A stretch of 64,000 nt of DNA from Proteus columbae (GTDB taxonomy: Bacteria > Pseudomonadota > Gammaproteobacteria > Enterobacterales > Enterobacteriaceae): assembly GCF_002777965.1 (NCBI RefSeq), contig NZ_NGVR01000009.1, forward strand, positions 124,387 through 188,386, given 5' to 3'. A model generated the notes under the pieces. It made no database searches. It was not told the DNA's origin and saw only the letters and a list, made by a program, of their open reading frames with translations. Made by a program: the position numbers and the translations under genes. Below, in pieces: positions 49,088-60,277 of the stretch (its first letter is position 1; every line of letters starts with the position of its first letter).

Positions 49088-50008
49088 TCACATCTCCTGA
49101 TGACAATCTACTTTTTTCTGAGCAGACTGACGTCGGAAATTCAGTGGTGTTCTAAGTTGTTGCACTAAGAGGACACCAAGTAACACAATACCCCCACCGA
49201 CTAAGTGATAACTATGCATTTCTTCACCAAGAAGTGCGATAGCGATCATTGCAGTAAATAATGGCATGAGGTTCATAAAAATAGAGGTCGTATTTGCACC
49301 TAGTTTCATTACACCTAAAATCCACAGATAAGGCGCAAGAATAGAAGCTCCGATACCTGCGAAGATAACTAATCCAATATTATCTTTTGTTAACGCAACA
49401 CTTTCGGCAAGAAAGAAGTTTGGCAATAATAACAGAACACCAAATCCAATTTGCACATAAAGTGATTGCCAGTTAGGTAGTGCAATAGACCATCGTTTTG
49501 TTAATACACCGTAAAGGGCGTATGACGCCGAAGCAATAAACATCATCAGCTCACCATAACCCAAACCTTGGGAAAGCAATTGAGAAGGTTCGCCTCGGCT
49601 AATTAACCAAACTAAGCCACTAATTGAAAGCACTGTGCCTAAAACAATACCCACCGTAGGTACAACACGTAAAACAAAAATACTAATAATAACGGTTAAT
49701 AATGGGATGAGAGAGTTCAGTATTCCCATAAATGTTGCACTAACATAATGCGCCGCATAATAAGCTAAACTTTGGTACATCACCATCCCTAATGCACCAA
49801 GAATAAATAATTTCCACCAATATTGTTTAACGGTTTTACGATGATGCCAAACTGGCATGATCAAAAATGGTGTCATAATTAAAAAGGCGAGGAACCAACG
49901 ATAAAAAGAGATTGCAGCAGGATCGATAACAGACGCAGCTGCTTTATTGACGACTGCATTAATGGACCAGATTAACACCGCTAAAAGCGGAAAAATTGCG
50001 TTTTTCAT
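49088..50008 (-). CDS. DMT-superfamily transporter (two EamA domains)
   Basis: A 306-aa inner-membrane protein with ten hydrophobic segments in two EamA repeats (AVLIWSINAVVNKAAASVID..., then GYGELMMFIASASYALYGVL...). The family mostly exports metabolites or drugs; the substrate is unknown. ATG 50008 (GAGA upstream) is preferred to the GTG at 50017. It is divergent from an AraC regulator 121 bp away, which probably controls it. Together the pair is an insertion between fabB and pdxB relative to E. coli. Confidence 0.9.
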   Translation of the reverse strand: MKNAIFPLLAVLIWSINAVVNKAAASVIDPAAISFYRWFLAFLIMTPFLIMPVWHHRKTVKQYWWKLFILGALGMVMYQSLAYYAAHYVSATFMGILNSLIPLLTVIISIFVLRVVPTVGIVLGTVLSISGLVWLISRGEPSQLLSQGLGYGELMMFIASASYALYGVLTKRWSIALPNWQSLYVQIGFGVLLLLPNFFLAESVALTKDNIGLVIFAGIGASILAPYLWILGVMKLGANTTSIFMNLMPLFTAMIAIALLGEEMHSYHLVGGGIVLLGVLLVQQLRTPLNFRRQSAQKKVDCHQEM

Positions 50009-50129
50009 TGTTCTCACATCTATTTTTAAACCAGGTCGCTATTGTAAGTCTGTCTGATTAGATATATATAATGAAAACCAGACAACAGATAGGCCAATAA
50101 AGACAACATGACAAGAGAACAACATAAAG

Positions 50130-50912
50130 ATGACAATTGAACAACAAAAAATGCAATGGTTATTGTCTGATCCAGATACGGTTCGATTTCGTGATGAGCA
50201 ACTATTAGCTGAAACAGAGTTTGTTTATCATCAACATGATTTTGGTCAGTTACTTTATGTGATTTCTGGTGTCATGGATTTAGAAGCGGGAGGACAGCGG
50301 TTTCTAGCGCCACCAGAATTTAGTGTATGGATACCCAAAAATGTAGGGCATGCTAGTTACAATAAAAAAACACTCTCTTTTAAGGTGCTAGACATCTCAC
50401 CAAGTTGGTGTGAAGGATTATTAGATAAACCTTGTTTGATTCAATTAAGTGCTATTTTTTCAACCATATTTTCCGACTTTTTTCATCGTGGTGTGTGTAA
50501 ACCGCAAACAGAAGAAGATTTTCGCTTAGCTCAAGTACTGATTGATCAACTTAAAGCTTCGCCAATACATCATACTTATTTACCGTCTTCTAAAGATAAA
50601 TTACTTGCTCCCATACTTTCTATATTAGAGCAGGATCCAGCGGATAATACCTCGTTAGAAGAATGGGCCAAAAAACGTTATACCTCAGAAAGAACACTTT
50701 CTCGTCGTTGCCAACAAGAATTAGGCATGTCATTTAGTGAATGGCGTAAGCGCCTACGCTTTTTACATGCAATTTCTTTATTAGAACAAGGGAAAAGCGT
50801 GAATGAAATTGCATTTGATGTGGGATATAGCTCTTCATCTTCATTTATTGCGATGTTTCAACAATATGCGGGCACAACACCGGAACGTTTTCGTCGATTA
50901 CCCAATTGTTAA
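50130..50912 (+). CDS. AraC-family regulator with cupin domain
   Basis: A 260-aa regulator: N-terminal cupin (FVYHQHDFGQLLYVISGVMD, PPEFSVWIPKNVGHASYNKK) and C-terminal double HTH (NTSLEEWAKKRYTSERTLSR, CQQELGMSFSEWRKRLRF, SVNEIAFDVGYSSSSSFIAM, TTPERFRRL). It resembles the regulator at 26941 in design but is not a close copy. The divergent DMT exporter is its likely target, as in NimR/NimT-type pairs. Confidence 0.9.
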   Translation: MTIEQQKMQWLLSDPDTVRFRDEQLLAETEFVYHQHDFGQLLYVISGVMDLEAGGQRFLAPPEFSVWIPKNVGHASYNKKTLSFKVLDISPSWCEGLLDKPCLIQLSAIFSTIFSDFFHRGVCKPQTEEDFRLAQVLIDQLKASPIHHTYLPSSKDKLLAPILSILEQDPADNTSLEEWAKKRYTSERTLSRRCQQELGMSFSEWRKRLRFLHAISLLEQGKSVNEIAFDVGYSSSSSFIAMFQQYAGTTPERFRRLPNC

Positions 50913-51061
50913 GCCTTCTTTTCATATATTTACTTAAAATCTAGGCGGATTTTACTGTCAATAATAGGCTTTACTGTGAATAAGTGGCAAAATAGACCGC
51001 TTAATTTTGTTTTTCGATTGATTGTTTACACACATAAATACCAAATCAGTGAGATAACACC

Positions 51062-52204
51062 GTGAAAATTCTGGTTGATGAAAATATGCCTTATGCGGAA
51101 CAACTTTTCCGCCAATTAGGTGAGGTAAAAGCTGTTTCTGGTCGCCCATTACCTACTGATGAGCTTAATGATTCTGATGCCTTAATGGTGAGATCAATTA
51201 CTAAAGTCAATGAATCCTTATTATCAGGCAAGCCAGTAAAATTTGTTGGAACTGCGACTGCGGGTTTCGATCATGTAGATATTGCATGGTTAAAACAGCA
51301 ACAAATTGGTTTTTCATCAGCCCCAGGTTGTAATGCTATCGCGGTTGTTGAATATGTATTTTCTGCACTGATGATGTTAGCAGAGCAAGATAGCTTTCAA
51401 TTAACCGATAAAGTTGTCGGTATTGTTGGTGTGGGAAATGTAGGCGGTCGATTAGCTACACGCCTTCGCGCATTAGGTGTAAATGTTTTACTTTGCGATC
51501 CACCAAGAGCGGATAATGGTGATGATGAAGAGTTTCATCCACTGGAAACATTGTTAGAAAAAGCAGATATTCTAACTTTCCATACACCTCTCAATAAATC
51601 AGGCTCATACAAAAGTTATCATTTAATTAATGAGAGTAACCTCGAAAAATTACCTGAAGGTCGCATTTTAATTAATGCGAGCCGTGGCGAGGTTGTTGAT
51701 AATCAAGCATTATTATCTGTACTTGAGAAAGGTAAATCCTTACGCGTTGTATTGGATGTTTGGGAGCCAGAGCCAGATCTCTCTATTGAGTTATTAAATA
51801 AAGTTGATATCGCAACACCACATATTGCGGGTTATACCTTAGAAGGTAAGGCGCGTGGTACAACTCAAGTTTTTGAAGCTTATTGTGATTTTATTGGACA
51901 GCCTCAAAAAGTTGAATTATCAACTTTGTTGCCTGCACCTACTATTTCCACCATTTCAGTACAAGGTGAGTTAACACAAACACTTTTAAAACAACTTATT
52001 CATCTTGTTTATGATGTGCGTCGTGATGATGCTCCATTACGAAAAGTGGCAGGAATAAAAGGGGAGTTTGATAAATTACGCAAATTTTATCCTGTACGTC
52101 GTGAGTGGTCTTCACTACACGTCATTTGTGACAATCAAACTACGGTTGATACATTAAATACAATTGGCTTTAGTGCTACATATAAAAGTGCTACACACAA
52201 ATAA
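51062..52204 (+). CDS. pdxB: Erythronate-4-phosphate dehydrogenase
   Basis: The second step of pyridoxal phosphate synthesis. It has 380 aa (E. coli 378). It is a D-hydroxyacid dehydrogenase: [16 protein letters not shown] at the N-terminus, the NAD motif [18 protein letters not shown] near 115-132, [11 protein letters not shown] near 200 and the catalytic His in [13 protein letters not shown] near 255, with the PdxB-specific C-terminal domain. The start codon is GTG. Confidence 0.97.
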   Translation: MKILVDENMPYAEQLFRQLGEVKAVSGRPLPTDELNDSDALMVRSITKVNESLLSGKPVKFVGTATAGFDHVDIAWLKQQQIGFSSAPGCNAIAVVEYVFSALMMLAEQDSFQLTDKVVGIVGVGNVGGRLATRLRALGVNVLLCDPPRADNGDDEEFHPLETLLEKADILTFHTPLNKSGSYKSYHLINESNLEKLPEGRILINASRGEVVDNQALLSVLEKGKSLRVVLDVWEPEPDLSIELLNKVDIATPHIAGYTLEGKARGTTQVFEAYCDFIGQPQKVELSTLLPAPTISTISVQGELTQTLLKQLIHLVYDVRRDDAPLRKVAGIKGEFDKLRKFYPVRREWSSLHVICDNQTTVDTLNTIGFSATYKSATHK

Positions 52205-52249
52205 AGCAAAATATTATTTTAAAAATTTTATGGTATTGGAGGATATCTT

Positions 52250-53260
52250 ATGGGAGAAGGTTGGAATATTGCAGTTGTTGGTGCAACAGGCGCTGTTGGT
52301 GAAGCAATTTTAGAACTGCTACAAGAGCGTGAATTTCCCATTGGTGAATTAACTGCAATCGCAAGTGAAGATAGCATTGGGAAATCAGTGCGTGTAAATA
52401 GTAAAAGTGTTGCGGTTCAAGGTATTCACAATATCGAGTGGGCTGATATTCAATTAGCTTTCTTTGCCGCACCAACAGAAATCAGTGCGCAATATGCACA
52501 ACAAGCGGCTGATGCTGGCTGTATTGTTATTGATTGTAGTGGCATTTTTGCAATGGATTGGGATGTACCGTTGGTTGTTCCTGGCGTGAACAGTGCAATG
52601 CTAGCCGAATACCGTACTCGTAATATTGTTTCAATTGCTGATAGCATGGTGAGCCAATTATTACGCGCCATTAATCCATTAACAGAATCTGCGGGTTTAA
52701 CGCGCCTTAGCGTGACAAACTTAATGTCTGTTTCTCGTTTTGGAAAACAAGCCGTAGATGAACTGGCAGGGCAAAGTGCCCGTTTACTTAACGGTATTCC
52801 TCCTGAATTAGGTCGTTTTAATAAGCAATTAGCATTTAACATCTTACCTTTAATGGTTGATGACGAAGGTTCTATACAAGAAGAACGTCGCATGGTTGAC
52901 CAAATTCGTAAAATTTTGCAAGACGAAGGTTTGCCTATTTCTGTCACCACATTACAAGCACCCGTTTTCTATGGTAATGCACAATCCGTACAATTAGAAA
53001 CATCTCGTCCAATGGGGAGTGATGAAGCGCGCGAGACATTACAAGAAAATGAAGATCTGAGTATCAGTGATGAAAATGATTTTCCAACACAAGTGACTGA
53101 TGCTTCAGGTAATGTGAGCTTAAATTTAGGTTGTTTCCGTAATGATTATGGTATGCCAGAAGCCTTACAATTTTGGTCAGTGGCAGATAACGTGCGCTTT
53201 GGCGGGGCATTAATGGCTGTTGAAGTAGCAGAGCAATTAATGCAGGAGCAGTTTTACTAA
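52250..53260 (+). CDS. usg: Usg, aspartate-semialdehyde dehydrogenase-like protein
   Basis: A 336-aa homologue of aspartate-semialdehyde dehydrogenase, in the same place as E. coli usg. The NADP fold [19 protein letters not shown] is intact, but the region where true dehydrogenases carry the nucleophilic Cys reads [14 protein letters not shown] with no Cys, so it is probably not a dehydrogenase. The physiological role is unknown. GGAGG lies upstream of ATG 52250. Its stop overlaps the truA start (TAATG). Confidence 0.93.
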   Translation: MGEGWNIAVVGATGAVGEAILELLQEREFPIGELTAIASEDSIGKSVRVNSKSVAVQGIHNIEWADIQLAFFAAPTEISAQYAQQAADAGCIVIDCSGIFAMDWDVPLVVPGVNSAMLAEYRTRNIVSIADSMVSQLLRAINPLTESAGLTRLSVTNLMSVSRFGKQAVDELAGQSARLLNGIPPELGRFNKQLAFNILPLMVDDEGSIQEERRMVDQIRKILQDEGLPISVTTLQAPVFYGNAQSVQLETSRPMGSDEARETLQENEDLSISDENDFPTQVTDASGNVSLNLGCFRNDYGMPEALQFWSVADNVRFGGALMAVEVAEQLMQEQFY

Positions 53261-54144
53261 TGAATGCGCAAGTGAGTGCTGAAGTGACAGAACAGCCCTT
53301 GACTGAGTCAGCGGTTACGTCTGAAAGCACAACAATCAAAATTGCTTTAGGCGTTGAATATGATGGTAGTCGCTATTATGGCTGGCAACGCCAAAATGAA
53401 GTGCGCAGTGTACAAGAACGGCTAGAAAAAGCGCTTTCACAGGTAGCTAATGAGCCTATATCTGTGTTTTGTGCGGGGAGAACTGACGCTGGCGTACATG
53501 CAACGGGGCAAGTTGTCCATTTTGAAACGACGGCGCACCGTAAAGATCCCGCATGGACAATGGGTGTTAATACTCATTTACCTGCGGATATCGCTGTTCG
53601 TTGGGTAAAAACCGTTTCTGATGATTTTCATGCTCGCTTTAGTGCAACAGCAAGACGTTATCGCTATGTGATTTTTAATCATCGCTATCGTCCTGCTATC
53701 TTGTCATCGGGCGTGACACATTTTCATTATCCTTTAGACGCTGAACGTATGCATCAAGCAGCGCAATGTTTACTAGGTGAAAATGATTTTACCTCTTTTA
53801 GGGCTGTCCAATGTCAGTCGCGAACGCCATGGCGCAACGTTATGCATGTCAATGTTTCTCGATATGGTGACTATGTTGTTGTGGATATTAAAGCGAATGC
53901 GTTTGTTCATCATATGGTGAGAAATATTGTTGGCAGCCTTTTAGAAATAGGGTGTGGCAATCAGGATATTACATGGATGGCTGAATTATTAGCCTTAAAG
54001 GACAGAACTAAAGCGGCGGCAACAGCAAAAGCTAATGGGCTGTATTTGGTGTCTGTGGATTATCCTGAGCATTTTGAATTACCAAAACCTGCAATGGGCC
54101 CACTATTTTTAGCGGATAACCCTATTGAGATATCTCAATCATAA
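53260..54144 (+). CDS. truA: tRNA pseudouridine(38-40) synthase
   Basis: TruA makes pseudouridine in the anticodon arm of many tRNAs. It has 294 aa, about 24 longer than E. coli because of a Thr/Glu/Ser-rich N-terminal extension (residues 1-25) and a longer tail. The catalytic Asp is in [15 protein letters not shown]; other conserved parts are [34 protein letters not shown] and [15 protein letters not shown]. Translationally coupled to usg. Confidence 0.97.
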   Translation: MNAQVSAEVTEQPLTESAVTSESTTIKIALGVEYDGSRYYGWQRQNEVRSVQERLEKALSQVANEPISVFCAGRTDAGVHATGQVVHFETTAHRKDPAWTMGVNTHLPADIAVRWVKTVSDDFHARFSATARRYRYVIFNHRYRPAILSSGVTHFHYPLDAERMHQAAQCLLGENDFTSFRAVQCQSRTPWRNVMHVNVSRYGDYVVVDIKANAFVHHMVRNIVGSLLEIGCGNQDITWMAELLALKDRTKAAATAKANGLYLVSVDYPEHFELPKPAMGPLFLADNPIEISQS

Positions 54145-54168
54145 AAACACCCAGTTCTCTGAGGATTT

Positions 54169-54870
54169 ATGGAAATATTAACGCAATTTGTTGATTTAAT
54201 TAAACTTCTAATTGATTTTATTTTACATATTGATGCGCATTTAGCAGAACTCGTCGCACAATATGGTACGTGGGTCTATGCCATCTTGTTTCTTATTGTT
54301 TTTTGTGAAACAGGGTTGGTGGTAACGCCTTTCTTACCCGGAGACTCCTTATTATTTGTTGCTGGCGCTTTAGCTTCACTAGAAACCAATGATGTGAATG
54401 TCCATATTATTGTTTTACTGCTACTTTGTGCCGCTATTTTAGGGGATGCTGTTAACTATTCTATTGGGCGACTTTTTGGTGAAAAACTATTCAGCAAGCC
54501 TGATTCAAAGATTTTCCGTCGTGAATATTTAGATAAAACCCATGCCTTTTATGAAAAGCATGGTGGTAAAGCAATAATTTTGGCAAGATTCGTGCCGATT
54601 ATCCGAACTTTTGCTCCATTCGTTGCAGGAATGGGTAAAATGTCATATCGTCATTTTGCCTTTTATAATGTTACTGGGGCAGTTGTATGGGTACTGCTAT
54701 TTACTTATGCAGGATACTTTTTTGGTGACTTAGATATAGTTCAAAAGAACTTAAAATTGCTAATTGTTGCCATTATTGTTATTTCTATTTTACCGGGCGT
54801 TATTGAGATCCTACGCCACCGCAGAGCGAGTGCAAAAGCAAAGAAAGAAAGTGATAACAAAGAGGTTTGA
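54169..54870 (+). CDS. dedA: DedA family membrane protein
   Basis: A 233-aa inner-membrane protein (E. coli 219) of the DedA/VTT family, linked to lipid-carrier recycling and membrane potential. Family motifs are [37 protein letters not shown], the F-x-R/G...-P segment [20 protein letters not shown] and [19 protein letters not shown]. The C-terminus is basic ([13 protein letters not shown]). 24 bp after truA. Confidence 0.95.
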   Translation: MEILTQFVDLIKLLIDFILHIDAHLAELVAQYGTWVYAILFLIVFCETGLVVTPFLPGDSLLFVAGALASLETNDVNVHIIVLLLLCAAILGDAVNYSIGRLFGEKLFSKPDSKIFRREYLDKTHAFYEKHGGKAIILARFVPIIRTFAPFVAGMGKMSYRHFAFYNVTGAVVWVLLFTYAGYFFGDLDIVQKNLKLLIVAIIVISILPGVIEILRHRRASAKAKKESDNKEV

Positions 54871-55039
54871 GCAGTTATCATAAGTTTTTGCCGTAGAATA
54901 GCCATAATAAAGAGATGCGCTGAAATTAAGTAAGCGGTATCATCATAAACTTTGCTAACCACACAGCCAGTGCATTGTGGTTGATACGCTAACAATAATT
55001 TTACTGGCGAAGGTCAGATTCAGACGAAAAGGTCCATTA

Positions 55040-56002
55040 ATGAGCTGGATTGAAAAAATTCTAAACAAAAGCACTATCACAAGTTCACGTAAAGCCAATA
55101 TCCCTGAAGGGGTTTGGACTAAATGTGACAGCTGTGGGCAGGTACTCTATCGCGCAGAATTAGAGCGCAATTTAGAGGTTTGTCCTAAATGTGATCACCA
55201 TATGCGCATTTCAGCGCGCCGTCGCCTTGAGACTTTCCTTGATACAGGAAGTACAACAGAATTAGGTAGCGAATTAGAGCCTAAAGATATTCTGAAATTC
55301 CGAGACTCTAAAAAATACAAAGACAGAATCAGCACTGCTCAAAAACAAACGCAAGAAAAAGATGCATTAATCGTGATGAAAGGAACGCTGAAAAAGATGC
55401 CAGTTGTTGCTGCATCCTTTGAATTTGCGTTTATGGGCGGTTCGATGGCTTCTGTTGTGGGGGCACGTTTTGTTCGTGCTGTTGAACAAGCACTAGAAGA
55501 TAACTGCCCATTAATTTGCTTCTCTGCAAGTGGTGGCGCTCGTATGCAAGAAGCGCTGATGTCATTAATGCAAATGGCAAAAACCAGTGCAGCATTAGCA
55601 AAAATGCAAGAGCGTGGTTTACCTTATATTTCAGTTATGACTGACCCCACAATGGGTGGCGTTTCTGCAAGTTTAGCGATGTTAGGTGATATCAACGTTG
55701 CTGAACCTAAAGCACTCATTGGTTTTGCAGGCCCTCGTGTTATTGAACAAACAGTACGTGAAAAACTGCCTGCTGGTTTCCAACGCAGTGAGTTCCTACT
55801 AGAAAAAGGGGCGATTGATATGATTATTCGCCGTCCTGAAATGCGTGATGAGCTGGCTGAATTACTGGCTAAGCTGACTCAGTATGATTTAGTCGAAGAT
55901 GAAAATGAAATCATCGGTGAAGAAATGATTGCTGATGAAATTGAATCTACAGACAACGAGCCAGAAATTAACATCGAAACGAATAAAAAAGAAGATGTCT
56001 AA
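55040..56002 (+). CDS. accD: Acetyl-CoA carboxylase carboxyltransferase beta subunit
   Basis: Part of the enzyme making malonyl-CoA for fatty acid synthesis. It has 320 aa (E. coli 304); the extra length is an acidic tail ([18 protein letters not shown]). The four-Cys zinc ribbon is [14 protein letters not shown] then VCPKCDHHM (Cys at about 27, 30, 46, 49), and the carboxyltransferase core includes [32 protein letters not shown] and [13 protein letters not shown] 55040 was chosen (AAAGGT upstream) over an earlier frame start at 54977. Overlaps folC by 8 bp. Confidence 0.97.
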   Translation: MSWIEKILNKSTITSSRKANIPEGVWTKCDSCGQVLYRAELERNLEVCPKCDHHMRISARRRLETFLDTGSTTELGSELEPKDILKFRDSKKYKDRISTAQKQTQEKDALIVMKGTLKKMPVVAASFEFAFMGGSMASVVGARFVRAVEQALEDNCPLICFSASGGARMQEALMSLMQMAKTSAALAKMQERGLPYISVMTDPTMGGVSASLAMLGDINVAEPKALIGFAGPRVIEQTVREKLPAGFQRSEFLLEKGAIDMIIRRPEMRDELAELLAKLTQYDLVEDENEIIGEEMIADEIESTDNEPEINIETNKKEDV

Positions 56003-57293
56003 TATCATAACTGCTCCTAAAGCCACATCGCCTTTGTCGGTGTGGCTTTCTTATCTTGAACATTTACACTCTAGCGCCATTGATATGGGGTTAGAGCGAG
56101 TAGGCAAGGTAGGAAAAATATTGAACGTGTTACGTCCTGCGCCTAAGGTAATCACTGTCTCAGGCACAAATGGAAAAGGCACAACCTGCCATATGCTAGA
56201 ATCAATCTTGATAGCATCAGGATTGAAAGTCGGCGTTTATAGCTCCCCACATCTTGTTCGTTATACAGAACGCGTTCGTATCCAAGGTAAAGAACTCTCC
56301 GAAGATGCTTTTTGTGAAGTCTTTGCAGAAATCGAACAAGCTAGAGGCGATATATCGCTCACTTTTTTTGAATATGGCACTCTGGCTGCGCTGAAGTTAT
56401 TTCAACAAGCACAACTTGATGTTGTTATTCTTGAAGTAGGATTAGGCGGTCGGTTAGATGCAACGAATATCGTTGATGCAGATATTGCTGCTATCACAAG
56501 TATTGCCCTCGATCACACTGATTGGTTAGGTGCCGATAGAGAGCATATTGGTCACGAGAAAGCCGGTATTTTCCGAGCCAATCATTATGCTGTTGTGGGT
56601 GAGCCTGATATGCCTCATTCCATTGCTCAAGTTGCCAATGAAAAACAAGCTAAGCTTTTCCGTCGTGGAACAGATTGGTCTTTTGTTATTGAAGGTGATC
56701 ACTGGCATTGGCGTAGTGTTGACTGTAAATTTGATACGTTGCCAATCCCTAATATTCCGTTAGCCAATGCGGCGACAGCAATGGGTGTTATTCGTTGCTT
56801 GCTCAAATCTGATGACAAAGTCAGCCAATCAATAACACAGCAAAGTATTGTCGAAGGTATGTCTCGTGCACAATTACCGGGTCGTTTTCAGGTAATTTCT
56901 CAACATCCTTTGGTTATTTTTGATGTGGCTCATAATCCTCATGCTGCAGGATATTTAGCGGAAAAATTATCACAATTACCACAAAAATCTGATACTCAAG
57001 TGCGTATTGTTGTTGGTATGCTGGGTGATAAAGATATAGCAGGAACATTAGCGTGCTTAACACCATTGGCTGATCATTGGTATGTCGCTCCACTTAATGA
57101 GTTTCGTGGTGCTTCTGCTGATGTATTAGCTCAACATCTTGAGAAACCAATGGTATTCGATAGTGTTGAAAATGCATGGCAACAAGCAATGTCTGATGCC
57201 GCTCCTAACGATATTGTTGTGGTTTGTGGCTCATTTCATACTGTCGCGCATGTGATGGAACTTTTGGAAAAGGAGAGTGTGGGTGGCGAGTAA
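55995..57293 (+). CDS. folC: Dihydrofolate synthase / folylpolyglutamate synthase
   Basis: FolC adds the first and later glutamates to folate. It has 432 aa (E. coli 422). It is a Mur-ligase-type ATPase: P-loop [14 protein letters not shown] near 55, [32 protein letters not shown] near 145, [12 protein letters not shown], and the C-terminal [20 protein letters not shown] 55995 lies inside the accD end (8-bp overlap), and AAAGAAG serves as the ribosome site. Overlaps dedD by 11 bp. Confidence 0.96.
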   Translation: MSNIITAPKATSPLSVWLSYLEHLHSSAIDMGLERVGKVGKILNVLRPAPKVITVSGTNGKGTTCHMLESILIASGLKVGVYSSPHLVRYTERVRIQGKELSEDAFCEVFAEIEQARGDISLTFFEYGTLAALKLFQQAQLDVVILEVGLGGRLDATNIVDADIAAITSIALDHTDWLGADREHIGHEKAGIFRANHYAVVGEPDMPHSIAQVANEKQAKLFRRGTDWSFVIEGDHWHWRSVDCKFDTLPIPNIPLANAATAMGVIRCLLKSDDKVSQSITQQSIVEGMSRAQLPGRFQVISQHPLVIFDVAHNPHAAGYLAEKLSQLPQKSDTQVRIVVGMLGDKDIAGTLACLTPLADHWYVAPLNEFRGASADVLAQHLEKPMVFDSVENAWQQAMSDAAPNDIVVVCGSFHTVAHVMELLEKESVGGE

Positions 57294-57933
57294 ATTTCAA
57301 AATCGCTTAGTCGGTGCCGTTGTATTGGTGGCAGTAGGGGTTATTTTTTTACCTGCACTGCTCGACGGCGATAAGAAATATAACGAAGACCAGTTCGCCT
57401 CTATTCCTTTAGTACCCAAACCAGGTGATGAGCAAGAAATAGAATCTATCGCCCCGATAGAGCAAACCGCAGTGCCTTCTACTCCATCAGAAGGCGCATC
57501 TGAAGGTATGCTTTCTGAAGCAGTGACAGGCGTTGAGCAACCTGCGGTTACAACACCTGAACCACCTGCTGTTGTACCTGCTACACCACCAGTACAACCG
57601 TCGCAACCACAACCGCAACCAGAGCCTCCTGCTGTGGTTACGCCACCAGTACAACCACCAGCACCTCCAGTGCAAGAAACTAAGCCACCGAAAGGCGAGG
57701 CTTGGGTTGTTCAATTAGGTGCGTTGAAAAATGCGGCGAAGGTAGAAGAAATTATTGCGAAAATGCATTTCTCAGGTTATCCAGTATATACCATACCTGC
57801 ACGCCCAGTTGCAGGACAAGTGACTCGAATTTACATTGGCCCTAGCGCATCTAAGTCAGAATTACAGGCTATTTTGCCTCATTTAAAAGAGCTTACGGGC
57901 TTACAAGGTGAGGTAAGGGCATATAAGCCTTAA
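57283..57933 (+). CDS. dedD: Cell division protein DedD (SPOR domain)
   Basis: DedD is a bitopic inner-membrane protein recruited to the septum by its SPOR domain. It has 216 aa (E. coli 220). It has a membrane span NRLVGAVVLVAVGVIFLPAL near 6-25, a Pro-rich linker with a repeated (E)PPAVV...TPPVQP unit (about 88-132), and the SPOR domain from WVVQLGALKNAAKVEEIIAK to the end. The GTG at 57283 gives MASKFQNRL as in E. coli and has AAGGAG at the right distance; the GTG at 57277 is too close to it. Confidence 0.94.
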   Translation: MASKFQNRLVGAVVLVAVGVIFLPALLDGDKKYNEDQFASIPLVPKPGDEQEIESIAPIEQTAVPSTPSEGASEGMLSEAVTGVEQPAVTTPEPPAVVPATPPVQPSQPQPQPEPPAVVTPPVQPPAPPVQETKPPKGEAWVVQLGALKNAAKVEEIIAKMHFSGYPVYTIPARPVAGQVTRIYIGPSASKSELQAILPHLKELTGLQGEVRAYKP

Positions 57934-58046
57934 TTTTTTCTAAACGAGTCATCAGATGAGTGATGTAACAAAGCGTTAACTTATTGCGGCGATTATGATT
58001 TTTCATATCGCCGTAAATTATTTTGAATTTAGCGAAAATTAGCATT

Positions 58047-58062
58047 ACGCAAACGTTTTCGT
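58047..58062 (+). promoter_or_regulatory. PurR operator of cvpA-purF
   Basis: ACGCAAACGTTTTCGT is a perfect PurR consensus, as I know it from the E. coli cvpA-purF promoter. TAGAAT at 58070-58075 is a fitting -10, so PurR would cover the -35 region and repress when purines are plentiful. Confidence 0.9.
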
Positions 58063-58118
58063 TTTCTGTTAGAATGCTTCCGTATTAATGCGGAGCATCA
58101 TTATTGGATAAAGAATTT

Positions 58119-58610
58119 ATGGTCTGGATAGATTACGCCATCATTGCCATTATTGGTTTTTCCGCATTAGTCAGCCTGATCCGTGGCTTTGTTCGTGAAG
58201 CATTGTCACTCATCACCTGGGGTTGTGGTTTCTTTGTTGCTAGTCAGTTTTATCCTTATCTTGCCGTCTATTTTACCCGGTTTGAAGATGAGCTGGTTCG
58301 TAACGGGATTGCAATAGTTACGTTATTTATTGCGACACTGATTGTCGGTGCCGTTGTGAATTATGTGATTAGCTCTCTTGTTCAACGCACAGGGTTATCA
58401 GGTACAGATCGTGTATTGGGGGTCTGTTTCGGGGCTTTAAGAGGCGTGCTGATAGTCTCAGCATTACTTTTTGTTTTAGGCGCGTTTACGCCTATGGCAG
58501 ATAGCGCTGATTGGCAACGTTCTGAGCTTATTCCTCAATTCAACCATATTATTAGGTGGTTCTTTGACTACCTGCAAAATGCGTCAAGTTTCGTGTCGGA
58601 GAGAATATAA
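58119..58610 (+). CDS. cvpA: Colicin V production protein CvpA
   Basis: A 163-aa inner-membrane protein with four hydrophobic segments (E. coli 162), needed for colicin V secretion and in several enterics for bile/deoxycholate resistance. Typical parts are MVWIDYAIIAIIGFSALVSL, IRGFVREALSLITWG, FEDELVRNGIAIVTLF and RTGLSGTDRVLGVCFGALRG. ATG 58119 aligns with the family; a TTG at 58104 is rejected. First gene of the PurR-controlled operon with purF (30-bp gap). Confidence 0.95.
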   Translation: MVWIDYAIIAIIGFSALVSLIRGFVREALSLITWGCGFFVASQFYPYLAVYFTRFEDELVRNGIAIVTLFIATLIVGAVVNYVISSLVQRTGLSGTDRVLGVCFGALRGVLIVSALLFVLGAFTPMADSADWQRSELIPQFNHIIRWFFDYLQNASSFVSERI

Positions 58611-58640
58611 CCTCTCCGTCTGGCTGATGAGGATCTATTC

Positions 58641-60158
58641 ATGTGCGGTATTGTCGGTATCGCTGGAGCTAATCCAGTAAACCAATCAATTTATGATGCG
58701 TTAACGGTGTTACAACACCGAGGTCAAGATGCAGCAGGCATTGCAACGATAGACGGTAACAACGGTTTCCGTCTTCGCAAAGCGAACGGACTGGTTAAAG
58801 ATGTGTTCGAAACTCGTCATATGTTGCGTTTAAAAGGTACTATCGGGATAGGGCATGTCCGTTATCCAACAGCGGGTAGTTCTAGTGCATCAGAAGCGCA
58901 ACCTTTTTATGTGAATTCACCTTTTGGTATTACGTTGGCGCACAATGGTAATTTAACCAATGCGCATTTATTACGTCGCCAATTATTTGAAACAGCGCGT
59001 CGCCATATCAATACCACCTCTGATTCTGAAATATTACTCAATGTATTAGCATATGAATTAGACCGTTTTGACCATTTTCCGCTTGAGCCTGATAATATTT
59101 TTGCCGCCGTTGCAGCAATGCATAAAAAACTCCGCGGGGCTTATGCTTGTGTCGCTTTGATCATCGGTCATGGCTTACTGGCTTTTCGTGATCCCTTTGG
59201 TATTCGTCCTTTAGTATTGGGTAAACGTACCTTAGAAGATGGTCGCCATGAATATATGGTTGCATCTGAAAGTGTTGCACTTGATACGTTAGGTTTTGAA
59301 TTTTTACGTGACGTTGCACCGGGTGAAGCAGTTTATATCACAGAGCAAGGACAACTCTTTACTCGCCAATGTGCTGAAAATCCGCAGTTAATGCCTTGTC
59401 TGTTTGAGTATGTTTACTTTGCTCGCCCTGATTCCTTTATCGATAAAATTTCGGTTTATAATGCGCGTTTACGCATGGGGCAGAAATTAGGCGCTAAAAT
59501 TGCCAAAGAGTGGGATGATTTACATATTGATGTTGTGATCCCAATCCCTGAAACATCTTGTGATATTGCCTTAGAAATAGCTCATATTCTCAATAAACCT
59601 TATCGCCAAGGCTTTGTAAAAAATCGCTATGTTGGTCGTACCTTTATTATGCCGGGCCAGCAAGAGCGTCGTAAGTCAGTTAGGCGTAAATTGAATGCAA
59701 ATCGCGCAGAGTTTCGTGATAAAAATGTTCTGTTGATTGATGACTCTATTGTACGTGGCACAACGTCAGAGCAAATTGTCGAACTCGCAAGAGAAGCGGG
59801 TGCGAAGAAAGTCTATTTTGCCTCCGCAGCGCCAGAAGTTCGCTTCCCTAATGTGTATGGTATTGATATGCCAAATGCCAATGAGCTTATTGCTCATGGA
59901 CGTGAAGTGGATGAGATTCGTAAATTAATTGGTGCTGATGGACTTATTTTCCAAGATCTCACTGATTTAATCGCCGCAGTACAAGAAGAGAATCCTGATA
60001 TTAATCAGTTTGAATGTTCTGTATTTGATGGTGTTTATATTACGAAAGATATCGACCAAGATTACTTGGATTATTTAGAAAATCTACGTCGTGATGATGA
60101 ACATAAAATTCGTGATCAGAATGAAATAGAAAATTTGGAAATCTATAACGAAGGCTGA
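58641..60158 (+). CDS. purF: Amidophosphoribosyltransferase
   Basis: The first committed step of purine synthesis: PRPP plus glutamine to phosphoribosylamine. It has 505 aa as in E. coli. The catalytic N-terminal Cys is exposed after Met removal (MCGIVGIAG); the glutaminase has [20 protein letters not shown] and [10 protein letters not shown], and the PRPP loop is [18 protein letters not shown] near 363-380. Downstream of cvpA under PurR. Confidence 0.98.
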   Translation: MCGIVGIAGANPVNQSIYDALTVLQHRGQDAAGIATIDGNNGFRLRKANGLVKDVFETRHMLRLKGTIGIGHVRYPTAGSSSASEAQPFYVNSPFGITLAHNGNLTNAHLLRRQLFETARRHINTTSDSEILLNVLAYELDRFDHFPLEPDNIFAAVAAMHKKLRGAYACVALIIGHGLLAFRDPFGIRPLVLGKRTLEDGRHEYMVASESVALDTLGFEFLRDVAPGEAVYITEQGQLFTRQCAENPQLMPCLFEYVYFARPDSFIDKISVYNARLRMGQKLGAKIAKEWDDLHIDVVIPIPETSCDIALEIAHILNKPYRQGFVKNRYVGRTFIMPGQQERRKSVRRKLNANRAEFRDKNVLLIDDSIVRGTTSEQIVELAREAGAKKVYFASAAPEVRFPNVYGIDMPNANELIAHGREVDEIRKLIGADGLIFQDLTDLIAAVQEENPDINQFECSVFDGVYITKDIDQDYLDYLENLRRDDEHKIRDQNEIENLEIYNEG

Positions 60159-60184
60159 TTTTTCGGTAAGATACCTTCCTTATA

Positions 60185-60226
60185 AAGCGTCGATGCCAGT
60201 GTGTTCTGCATCGACGCTTGTTTTTT
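60185..60226 (+). terminator. Terminator after purF
   Basis: AAGCGTCGATGC/GCATCGACGCTT 12-bp perfect stem, 11-nt loop, then G and T6. Confidence 0.92.
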
Positions 60227-60277
60227 GAGGGTTAATCATCATAATGATTAACAAAGGTATATATTCTGAGGATTATA

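Noticed and set aside
54977-55039. Longer N-terminus for AccD
   Set aside because: The extra residues have no match to the family, and the ATG at 55040 has its own ribosome site.
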